From Candidatus Bruticola papionis (GTDB taxonomy: Bacteria; Vulcanimicrobiota; Xenobia; Xenobiales; Xenobiaceae), in contig DHKB01000071.1 in NCBI GenBank assembly GCA_002407045.1, positions 1 through 12,246 of the forward strand: DNA of 12,246 nucleotides. Reading direction: 5' to 3'. Under the pieces are notes generated by a model. The model did no database searches. It had not been told where the DNA came from and saw only the letters and a program-made list of their open reading frames with translations. Below, in pieces: positions 6,604 to 12,246 of the stretch (the first letter of the stretch is position 1; every line of letters begins with the position of its first letter). A program made the position numbers and the translations under genes.

Positions 6604-6650
6604 TAAGGGATCCTATCGGTTCCGACAATAACTTTTGGGGGTCTTGATTT

Positions 6651-7862
6651 TTGTTCATGGAATATCATTTAGCTAATCGTATGAATTTCGTGTCTGCTTC
6701 TGAAGTACGCGAAATACTCAAAATCACTGAGCGCCCTGACGTTCTTTCTTTTGCCGGTGGCCTTCCTGCTCCCGAGCTTTTCCCTCACGAAGAACTTGCT
6801 AAGCATGCAGCGGCCCTTCTTCATGAGGAAGGTGTACGTGCTCTTCAGTATGCTCCTACCGAAGGCTATGTTCCCCTTAGAGAATGGATTATAGAGCGTC
6901 TCAACCATCATTGGGGAATGCATGTAGAAGGACTGGATAATATTCTCATTACCAGCGGTTCTCAGTCTGGCTTAGATCTTGCTTCTAAGCTTTTGATTGA
7001 CCAGGATGATGTTGTCTGGACTGAAGCACCTACTTATATGGCTGCTTTGGCCGCTTTCCGCATGTGTGGAGCCAAATTTGAGGAAATGCAATGTGATGAC
7101 AATGGAGTCATAATCGAGGGCTTGGAAGATAGGCTCAAGACTAGCAAGCCTAAGTGTGTGTATGTCATTACCAATTTCCAAAATCCCTCAGGTCGTACAT
7201 GGAGTATGGAGAGAAGGCGTCTCTTTATGGAGCTTATGAGCAAATACGAAGTTCCTGTTATTGAAGATAACGCCTACTACGAAGTCTGTTTTGATAATTT
7301 AGAGCATTGTTCTCTTTCCCATTTTGATACTAAAGGACTAGTCATTAATTTAGGCAGCTTCTCCAAGGTACTTTGCCCTGGTTTGCGTGTTGCTTGGCTT
7401 ACAGGCGATCAAGAATTGGTACGCAAAATGGTTATTCTTAAGCAAGCTACCGATTTGCAAACTCCTTTGCTCAATCAGATGATGATCTATCGTTATTTAA
7501 TGAACAATGATTTCAATGAGCGTTTGCAATTGATAAGTGATACTTATAAAGAGCGTTGCCTGGCCATGATCAGCGAATTGGAAGTTCACGCTCCGCAAGA
7601 AGTGCGCTTTACTAGGCCTCGGGGTGGTATGTTTGTGTGGTTAAAATTGCCTGAAGATATCGATTCTCACCAGCTTTTGGCACGTTGTCTAGCTCATAAT
7701 GTAGCTTTTGTTCCGGGAGATGCTTTTTACTCAGTGACTAAAAAGCATAATATGGCTAGAATCAACTTCTCTAACTTGCCTACGGAAACTATTAAATATG
7801 GAGTACGTATCCTTTGCGAGGCCATAAAAGAGGAAATGGCTGCGGTTAGAAATTGTCGCTAA
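6651..7862 (+). CDS. PLP-dependent fold-type I aminotransferase (2-aminoadipate/aromatic aminotransferase-like)
   Basis: This cytoplasmic aminotransferase moves an amino group between an amino acid and a 2-oxoacid using pyridoxal phosphate. It resembles the LysN/MocR-catalytic-domain subgroup, which acts on 2-aminoadipate, aromatic or branched-chain amino acids; the actual substrate cannot be read from sequence. Visible marks are FAGGLPAPELFP (34-45), the cofactor phosphate loop TSGSQSGLDL (101-110), NFQNPSG (175-181), the D206/Y209 pair in EDNAYYE, the Schiff-base lysine K239 in SFSKVLCPGLR with R246, and the carboxylate-binding R370. The length of 403 is standard and there is no GntR-type helix-turn-helix domain. 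Two starts are possible: TTG 6651, with GGGGGT nine bases upstream, or ATG 6657, which is a better codon but 15 bases from that site. I list the TTG for its spacing, with little certainty. The gene stands alone between a hairpin and a terminator. Confidence 0.93.
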   Translation: MFMEYHLANRMNFVSASEVREILKITERPDVLSFAGGLPAPELFPHEELAKHAAALLHEEGVRALQYAPTEGYVPLREWIIERLNHHWGMHVEGLDNILITSGSQSGLDLASKLLIDQDDVVWTEAPTYMAALAAFRMCGAKFEEMQCDDNGVIIEGLEDRLKTSKPKCVYVITNFQNPSGRTWSMERRRLFMELMSKYEVPVIEDNAYYEVCFDNLEHCSLSHFDTKGLVINLGSFSKVLCPGLRVAWLTGDQELVRKMVILKQATDLQTPLLNQMMIYRYLMNNDFNERLQLISDTYKERCLAMISELEVHAPQEVRFTRPRGGMFVWLKLPEDIDSHQLLARCLAHNVAFVPGDAFYSVTKKHNMARINFSNLPTETIKYGVRILCEAIKEEMAAVRNCR

Positions 7863-7879
7863 TCGATTAGTCAAAAAGC

Positions 7880-7916
7880 AAGCTGTCTTGTATACTTAGG
7901 GCAGCTTTTTTTATTT
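7880..7916 (+). terminator. Intrinsic terminator after the aminotransferase gene
   Basis: AAGCTGTCT (7880-7888) pairs with GGGCAGCTT (7899-7907) as nine pairs including two G-U. The loop is 10 bases, and a T-run spans 7906-7912. It begins 17 bases after the stop codon. Confidence 0.8.
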
Positions 7917-7962
7917 CTTGTAGAGCAATTTTTCTTGTTTGCTTTTACGCGGGGAGCGTCTG

Positions 7963-8580
7963 ATGCAGAAAAAAACAACAATTATTATTTGTTCGATAGC
8001 AGCAACTTTGCTCGTAGCCTTCTTGGCTTTTTATTATGGATATTGGAAAAATACTCCGATTTATTCTTTAACTTTGGTAAAAACAGCTATTGAAAATCAC
8101 GATTGGCAAACTTTTGAGGCTAGAGTCGATTTGGATAGCGTTCTTAAGTATGCTTACGATGATGCCGCCGATTCGCTAATTGAGCAACAGTTAGGCAAAA
8201 ATAATTTGCTCTCGCTGGTTAAAGGCCAAGCTTTTCTTAAAAATGCTGCCAACTTAGTAAAAAATGACGCTGTAGAGATGGCTAAAAAGAGAATCAGAGG
8301 TTATGTTAGTGGAGAGGACAGTGGTGACAACGACTTTGTCGAGCGCTCTGGATTTAAAAGTATAGATTTTTCTTTTTTTGACAGCTTGGGCTTCGGTGCA
8401 GCCGTTGTGGAATATACAGTTGTAGAGAATAAAGCTGCCGTGATGGGAGTACGCCTCTATCCCCGCGGTTTTACCAATGAATTTGTAATGCAATTGGAAA
8501 TGCAAAACGAAAATGGTGTTTGGCGCCTCAAGCGGATCAAAAATCTTAAAGAATTGCTGGATAAACTTCAAGAGGACTAA
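7963..8580 (+). CDS. Membrane-anchored protein of unknown function, DUF2939-like
   Basis: A 205-residue protein with a Lys-rich N-terminus and one hydrophobic segment at about 5-28 (TTIIICSIAATLLVAFLAFY), which is an uncleaved anchor or signal. The rest should face outward. After the anchor, TPIYSLTLVKTAIENHDWQTFEARVDLDSVL closely follows what I recall of the DUF2939 pattern: a small/Pro-Tyr start, a helix with AI..HD, then VD.DSV. The tail (GVWRLKRIKNLKELLDKL) fits its usual Trp-containing strand and end helix. No catalytic residues are apparent. The start is ATG 7963 with GGGGAG six bases upstream; an in-frame TTG at 7939 would add eight residues but has no RBS. It follows a terminator and faces the minus-strand lipoprotein gene across only 39 bases, so it is probably monocistronic. 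The family call is from memory of the pattern. Confidence 0.82.
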   Translation: MQKKTTIIICSIAATLLVAFLAFYYGYWKNTPIYSLTLVKTAIENHDWQTFEARVDLDSVLKYAYDDAADSLIEQQLGKNNLLSLVKGQAFLKNAANLVKNDAVEMAKKRIRGYVSGEDSGDNDFVERSGFKSIDFSFFDSLGFGAAVVEYTVVENKAAVMGVRLYPRGFTNEFVMQLEMQNENGVWRLKRIKNLKELLDKLQED

Positions 8581-8619
8581 CTGGCAGCTTTATCTTCTTA
8601 TATTTGCGTTTCCTTTTAG

Positions 8620-9207
8620 CTAGCGAATTTCGTTTATCTTGAGGTTGTCATTAACGAAAGTTGTCAATAATTTTTGTAAATCATTATAAGTGAGCAGCCC
8701 TTCTACACTTTTTAATAAGTTGCCGTCTGAATCTAAAAACCAGTAAGAAGGTATAGATTTCACACCTAATTTCTTATATAACTGCTGATCGCCTACAGCC
8801 ATTTCAAAATTTAACTTTTCTTTTTTTATAAAATTTTGGGCTGTAGGCAAGGGAGTATCATAAACTAAGCAAACAATGCGCAAGTTGGATCCATACTTTA
8901 GAGCAGCTTTTTTTAAGGCTTCAGTTTGGGCAGTATGTCCGTCAAACCAAGTTGGAGACCAAAGAGTGATTATAGTAAGATGCTGGTGAGTTTGAGGGGC
9001 AAAGCTTAGCTCCGTCTGGGAATTTAGTTCTTGGGCTGTCAATAAGGCCAAAGGCTTGCCGGTAGAGCGCAGAGATGGAATAGTTCCATTTTGGGCTTCT
9101 GTCTCGGCTGGCGTCAAGTCAGGTTCGCTGATCGAAGAAGCACAACCTGATAATAAGATTGCCAAAATACAAATTCCGAGGCTACAATATTTTGTTAGGT
9201 TTACCAT
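8620..9207 (-). CDS. Lipoprotein with a thioredoxin/TlpA-like fold lacking the CXXC motif
   Basis: A 195-residue predicted lipoprotein. The lipobox LLSGC places the acylated cysteine at C22 after a hydrophobic signal. A Ser/Glu/Thr-rich linker (23-65) leads into a TlpA/ResA-like domain: a strand ending TIITLWSP (78-85), a helix (93-106), IVCLVYD (111-117), a helix beginning TAQNFIKKEKLNF, and VKSIPSYWFLDSDGNLL (149-165), which contains the usual cis-proline P153. Where active members have W-C-x-x-C-x, this protein has W-F-D-G-H (87-91), so thiol-disulfide chemistry is unlikely. A structural, binding or regulatory role outside the membrane is more plausible. The start ATG (9207) has GGAGAG five bases upstream. 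It lies 31 bases downstream of rqcH on the same strand, so the two are probably co-transcribed, an odd pairing of a cytoplasmic ribosome factor with an exported protein. The fold call is good; the function is unknown. Confidence 0.85.
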   Translation of the reverse strand: MVNLTKYCSLGICILAILLSGCASSISEPDLTPAETEAQNGTIPSLRSTGKPLALLTAQELNSQTELSFAPQTHQHLTIITLWSPTWFDGHTAQTEALKKAALKYGSNLRIVCLVYDTPLPTAQNFIKKEKLNFEMAVGDQQLYKKLGVKSIPSYWFLDSDGNLLKSVEGLLTYNDLQKLLTTFVNDNLKINEIR

Positions 9208-9238
9208 TCCATCTCTCCATTTTGCCTAAAAAACTAGG

Positions 9239-11038
9239 TTAGCGCTGTTGTTCTAGCATATCAGTTTCCAGGTGAGGATTGACCGTAAGTGTCTTAAAGC
9301 TTTTTAAAGTGACACGTCCCGGAGGGCTATTTTTAGGCTTTTTTACTTGCTTTACATCACAGTAACTTACATCAACTTTAGTAGAGTTGCGCACACGGCA
9401 ATTGCGAGCAGCAACTACTGCAGCCGCTTCTAAAACGTCGGGAGTAACCTTGCGTCCTGCCGTTTTTATCACTACATGAGCTCCTGGGGCTCCCTGAGAG
9501 TGCAGCCAAATATCTCCTGCTGCAGCCATCTTGAAGGTAATTTGATCATTTTGTCTGGGATTGCGTCCAGCCAAAATAATGAAATTTTTATAAGTAAATT
9601 TTTTAGGGCCTAAGGGGCCAGTTTGTATAGAGCGCGTCTTCTTTATTTCACCTGAGGAGGCGCCTTTTTTGGATTCACTCCATTGGCGTCGGATATCTTC
9701 CAATTCTTGAGCTTCGGAAGCACTTTCAGCGAAATAGAGCAATTCATCCAAAAAGTCGATTTCTTCTTGCGCTCGTTCAATAGGTTCCTGAACTGAAGTC
9801 ACCGCTCTTTTTAAACGATGATATTCTTTGAAATAAGCTTGGGCGTTGTCGCTAGCTGACAGCAAAGGATTAAGAGCGATGATAATTTTGCCATATCGAC
9901 GCTCAATACTCAATTTGCCACGTTTAGCTTGCTTAGTTTCCTTACCATTTTTTGAAGAGCTAGGAGCAGGTTCTCCATTTCCCAATTCATCTAAAATGTG
10001 TACAGCTTCCGCAGGCAGTTCCTCGTTATTTTCCGCTAAAACTAGGCTGTCGGCGTGAGGCTCTATTTTATCTAAATTGGCCAAAATAAGCTCTCCAGCT
10101 AGACGCTTTAAAGGACTGAACTTGGTACTTTCTAAGGCATCTAAACGTTTTTGTAAGGCCGATTGAGCTTTTTCTTTAGCTTTGAGAAGCATGCGCTGAA
10201 TAATTTGACGTTTATTGTCGATACCGGGAGCTGAAGTTTGAATATCCAACGCTTCAAGCATAGAGGGAAAAGCTTGCTCTCCTGGATCCCCCAAAGACCA
10301 GGGAGAAAGTTTGCCTTTAGAACTTAACACCGGAGAAAATGCTTCTTCATCAAGTAACATTTGCCATTGATCGAGTCCTATAGCTAAGTTGTTAATATTA
10401 CTTTGACTAATTGGCTCATTTTCCGAAAGTCCAGCTATTTTGCATATGTAAGCTGTTTGCTGCGGAGAAAGACCAAAAAGAGCCGAACGCAGAGCTTTTT
10501 GCGCTTCCTGACCAATAAAGGGCAATAACAACTCATGGACTTGTTTAAATGACACTAAAGAAGCGTCAGGCTTACAGGGAGGAGCCGGTGCTTTGTATAA
10601 TTTGCCCGCTTGCTGAGCATCTGACTTGGTATCTTTTACTAACATGCCCATAATTTTGTCGCTATCATTAAGCAAATATAAATTATTGCTGCGGCCATAC
10701 ATCTCCAGAAGTAAAATTTTATCGTCTATTTTAAACTTAATAATTTTCTCTAGACCGTTTTGCTCGATAGCTTCTATTTTTTTGCCTTGCAAATATTTGC
10801 GCAAGAGCATAACAAAGCTCGTTGGTGCTTCAGCTGGCGGCAGCTTGGCTTCGGTTAGCCCTAAACCAGCGTTATCTTGCTCTAAGCGAAATATTAACTT
10901 GTGAGTAACGCCAGGCTTGCGCACTTGCATAACTACATCTAGACGAGTAATCTGAGAAATTTTTTGTATAACTCCGCCTATAACTAAAGGAGTAAGCTCC
11001 TTGACTATAGCTTTTAAAGATACTGCATCTAAGTTCAT
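9239..11038 (-). CDS. rqcH: Ribosome quality control factor RqcH (NFACT family, Rqc2 homolog)
   Basis: RqcH binds large ribosomal subunits still carrying a stalled peptidyl-tRNA and recruits alanyl-tRNA, so that an alanine tail marks the peptide for degradation; relatives were earlier annotated as fibronectin-binding proteins. The 599-residue protein shows NFACT-N (about 1-170, with FVMLLRKYLQGKKI at 75-88 and LLLEMYGRSNN), a middle helical region (about 175-340), a coiled-coil (about 395-455, KEYHRLKRA through FLDELLYF) and NFACT-R/DUF814 (about 480-590: GRNPRQND, IWLHSQGAPGAHVVI, KTLTVNP). Position 97-98, Asp-Arg in the B. subtilis and S. aureus proteins and needed for tailing, is Glu-Lys here (GLEKII). 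The start ATG (11038) has GAGG about 14 bases upstream, which is somewhat far. The gene is divergent from gmk and is followed by the lipoprotein gene. Confidence 0.95.
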   Translation of the reverse strand: MNLDAVSLKAIVKELTPLVIGGVIQKISQITRLDVVMQVRKPGVTHKLIFRLEQDNAGLGLTEAKLPPAEAPTSFVMLLRKYLQGKKIEAIEQNGLEKIIKFKIDDKILLLEMYGRSNNLYLLNDSDKIMGMLVKDTKSDAQQAGKLYKAPAPPCKPDASLVSFKQVHELLLPFIGQEAQKALRSALFGLSPQQTAYICKIAGLSENEPISQSNINNLAIGLDQWQMLLDEEAFSPVLSSKGKLSPWSLGDPGEQAFPSMLEALDIQTSAPGIDNKRQIIQRMLLKAKEKAQSALQKRLDALESTKFSPLKRLAGELILANLDKIEPHADSLVLAENNEELPAEAVHILDELGNGEPAPSSSKNGKETKQAKRGKLSIERRYGKIIIALNPLLSASDNAQAYFKEYHRLKRAVTSVQEPIERAQEEIDFLDELLYFAESASEAQELEDIRRQWSESKKGASSGEIKKTRSIQTGPLGPKKFTYKNFIILAGRNPRQNDQITFKMAAAGDIWLHSQGAPGAHVVIKTAGRKVTPDVLEAAAVVAARNCRVRNSTKVDVSYCDVKQVKKPKNSPPGRVTLKSFKTLTVNPHLETDMLEQQR

Positions 11039-11252
11039 AAATTTGCAAAATTCCTCTGTCTTTTATCTACACATATTTATTACTTTATATCTTTTTTCTA
11101 GGCTGCTAGTCTTAGAGCCTTTGTTTCCTTTAAGGAAGCTGACCAGATTGGTTAAAAGTGCATTTTTTGTCTTCTAAAAGGCGATTTTTTGTAGGCAGAG
11201 AATTGGCCAGCCTTAGTTTTTAGCTTTTTTAGGAAATGGTTGGTGGTATTTT
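11039..11252. promoter_or_regulatory. Divergent rqcH-gmk intergenic region
   Basis: This 214-base gap must hold promoters for both directions, but I could not pick a convincing -35/-10 pair for either. Structures visible are TTCCTT-T-AAGGAA (11125-11137), a perfect 13-base palindrome near the centre; GGCT (11101-11104) with AGCC (11116-11119), enclosing CTA/TAG; and AAGG..GCTG.CC (from 11132) pairing imperfectly with GGCCAGCCTT about 70 bases further on, which could fold the gmk leader. Several T-tracts occur at 11163-11230. Confidence 0.35.
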
Positions 11253-11858
11253 ATGGAAGAGAACAAACGCCAAGGATTACTTTTAATAGTTTCCGGCCCT
11301 TCTGGTGCAGGTAAAGGCACAGTGGTCAGTCGCCTTTTAGAAAAACGCTCCGATTGTATTCTATCCGTTTCTTGTACGACTCGTCAGCCTCGTGTCGGAG
11401 AAATTGACGGAGTCAATTACCACTTTATTTCCCTAGAAACTTTTAATGAATGGGTCAACCAAAATAAATTTTTAGAATGGGACAACCATTTTAGCGCTTG
11501 CTACGGAACTCCTAAAGAATTTGTCGAACAGAAGCGTCGTGAAGGTAAGCATGTTATTTTGGAAATTGACGTTAAAGGTGGCGCAGAAGTTATGCGTCAG
11601 GCTCCAGATTGTGTGAGCATTTTCTTGGCACCGCCGTCTTGGGAAGTACTGGAAGAGAGATTGCGCGGACGTGGTACTGAATCTTCAGAGCAATTAGCTG
11701 GCCGTCTCCTTCGGGCTCGTACCGAAATGAAAAATATGGACAAATATAAATATACGGTAATTAACGAAGATATCGATGAAGCAGTCGACAGCTTTAATTC
11801 TATAATCGAAGCTGAAATGGCTCTTACTTCTAGAGTAAATTTGGATTTGGGAATTTAG
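11253..11858 (+). CDS. gmk: Guanylate kinase
   Basis: This cytoplasmic enzyme phosphorylates GMP (and dGMP) to GDP with ATP, an essential step of GTP synthesis. The 201-residue length is typical. The P-loop GPSGAGKG is at 15-22. The GMP-binding segment is SCTTRQPRVGEIDGVNYHF (40-58), with R44, R47 and E50, followed by YGTP (84-87). EIDVKGG (104-110) is the usual DVQGA strand with Gln replaced by Lys. The lid is RLRGRGTESSEQLAGRL (136-152). The start ATG has GGTGG six bases upstream; no better in-frame start exists. In many Firmicutes gmk is followed by rpoZ; here a terminator follows at once, so the gene appears monocistronic. It is divergent from rqcH, which is often close to gmk in Firmicutes. 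Confidence 0.97.
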   Translation: MEENKRQGLLLIVSGPSGAGKGTVVSRLLEKRSDCILSVSCTTRQPRVGEIDGVNYHFISLETFNEWVNQNKFLEWDNHFSACYGTPKEFVEQKRREGKHVILEIDVKGGAEVMRQAPDCVSIFLAPPSWEVLEERLRGRGTESSEQLAGRLLRARTEMKNMDKYKYTVINEDIDEAVDSFNSIIEAEMALTSRVNLDLGI

Positions 11859-11885
11859 CGCCCAAAAAAATTACGTCAACTAATT

Positions 11886-11935
11886 AAAGCTCACTTGGAA
11901 AAATTATTTTTTTCCCCTTAAAGTGAGCTTTTTTT
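11886..11935 (+). terminator. Strong intrinsic terminator after gmk
   Basis: AAAGCTCACTT (11886-11896) pairs perfectly over 11 bp with AAGTGAGCTTT (11921-11931). Above it, GGAAAAA (11897-11903) can pair with TTTTTCC (11909-11915), leaving a small loop and a 5-base bulge. T residues run from 11929 to 11935. The stem starts 27 bases after the gmk stop. Confidence 0.88.
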
Positions 11936-12011
11936 ATCAAAGTACAATAATCAAAAATTTAATTTTTAATAAAAAGCTTCCAAAGGTAGAAACTATTCGT
12001 TCCAATTTGTA

Positions 12012-12039
12012 TTCAAACCGCTATAGTAGGAAATATTAA
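12012..12039 (+). promoter_or_regulatory. Weak candidate promoter for the cysteine-rich protein gene
   Basis: TTCAAA (12012-12017) and TATTAA (12034-12039) are separated by 16 bases, with an A/T-rich tract at 11951-11976 upstream that could act as an UP element. TATAGT at 12022-12027 is a rival -10 without a good -35. The region between the gmk terminator and this gene (11936-12082) shows nothing else clear. Confidence 0.25.
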
Positions 12040-12082
12040 AGCATGACCAGATTATGGAAACGGCCGTTAGGAGGCAGATATA

Positions 12083-12246
12083 ATGAAGAAATTTTTCTTA
12101 AAGACTACTTTGTCTGTGTTTAGCGTTGCCTTACTGCTTGGCATGACCAGCTATAGTTGGGCCGATTGCTCGGCTAAATGCCAAGACAAGGCTTGCCAAA
12201 CCAAGGCTTGTGTAACTTGTCCTAAGGACAAGGGCGACAAATGTGG
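12083..12246 (+). CDS. Small exported cysteine-rich protein, 5' part only
   Basis: The gene is cut by the window edge after 54 codons. It starts at ATG 12083, with a perfect AGGAGG (12069-12074) eight bases upstream, suggesting high expression. Residues 1-27 are a clear Sec signal peptide: KK near the start, a hydrophobic core (LSVFSVALLLGM), and a likely cut after YSWA. The mature part begins DCSAKCQDKACQTKACVTC and is Lys- and Cys-rich, with cysteines at 29, 33, 38, 43, 46 and 54. Their spacing is CX3C, X4, C, X4, C, X2, C, X7, C, and a KAC motif repeats at 36-38 and 41-43. Such a protein could bind metal or be disulfide-linked in the envelope; I do not recognise the family. The preceding terminator separates it from gmk. 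Confidence 0.8.
   Translation, partial: MKKFFLKTTLSVFSVALLLGMTSYSWADCSAKCQDKACQTKACVTCPKDKGDKC

Noticed and set aside
7939..7962. TTG start adding eight residues to the DUF2939-like protein
   Set aside because: GGGGAG at 7951-7956 is placed for ATG 7963, and the signal-anchor begins right there with MQKK; the TTG has no RBS.
8581..8619. Shared bidirectional terminator between the convergent genes
   Set aside because: Only a weak GATAAA/TTTATC pairing without a proper T-tract is visible, so no terminator is called.
9846..10904. Plus-strand frames of 70 and 92 codons inside rqcH
   Set aside because: They are antisense shadows of a clearly conserved protein, without RBS or recognisable domains.
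11163..11230. T-tracts between rqcH and gmk as gmk attenuators
   Set aside because: I could not build a compact GC-rich stem directly before any of the T-runs; the pairings found are long-range and imperfect.
1..12246. CRISPR array, retron, toxin-antitoxin pair or other new defence system
   Set aside because: No regularly spaced repeats, reverse transcriptase, small paired ORFs with toxin features or effector domains were found; most genes have clear housekeeping identities.

Overview
The window is AT-leaning bacterial DNA (roughly 40-45% G+C by eye). Ten genes are well supported, and two more very small ORFs are possible. Shine-Dalgarno sites are strong, and several units end in clear intrinsic terminators. 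The organism cannot be named from this window. The encoded signals (an Sec-type signal peptide, a lipobox, an AqpZ-type aquaporin) fit a free-living or gut-type anaerobe, possibly diderm. The proximity of rqcH to gmk recalls the Firmicutes neighbourhood, so a Negativicutes-like or other deep-branching lineage is conceivable. That placement is a guess and not a result.

Layout from left to right. (1) Positions 1-2573 hold the 3' part of a large TPR-like, Ala/Glu-rich protein, followed 17 bases later by an AqpZ-type aquaporin with a GTG start; a wobble-rich terminator closes this unit. (2) Positions 2640-4100 hold a Type I restriction-modification specificity subunit (HsdS) with no HsdM or HsdR in the window. 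It lies behind a good promoter that is straddled by an inverted repeat, and it is followed by two consecutive hairpins. (3) Positions 4100-6489 hold a long leader with an inverted repeat and a possible 28-codon hydrophobic ORF, then a glycogen branching enzyme (GlgB) with an extra charged tail. (4) Positions 6490-7916 hold a hairpin- and palindrome-rich leader, a PLP-dependent fold-type I aminotransferase and its terminator. (5) Positions 7963-8580 encode a membrane-anchored protein resembling DUF2939. (6) On the minus strand, 11038 down to 8620 holds rqcH (NFACT ribosome quality control factor) followed by a lipoprotein with a thioredoxin-like fold that has lost its CXXC. (7) Divergent from rqcH, gmk (guanylate kinase) is closed by a strong terminator. 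(8) The right edge has the start of a small exported cysteine-rich protein, cut off by the window.

Most of this is ordinary chromosomal housekeeping and metabolism: water or osmotic flux, glycogen branching, amino-acid transamination, nucleotide metabolism and ribosome rescue. I see no transposase, integrase, CRISPR array, tRNA or rRNA, and I could not identify a convincing new multi-gene system. The parts most worth a second look are the orphan HsdS and its structured control region, the CXXC-less lipoprotein behind rqcH, the E97/K98 variant of RqcH, and the cysteine-rich exported protein at the right edge.
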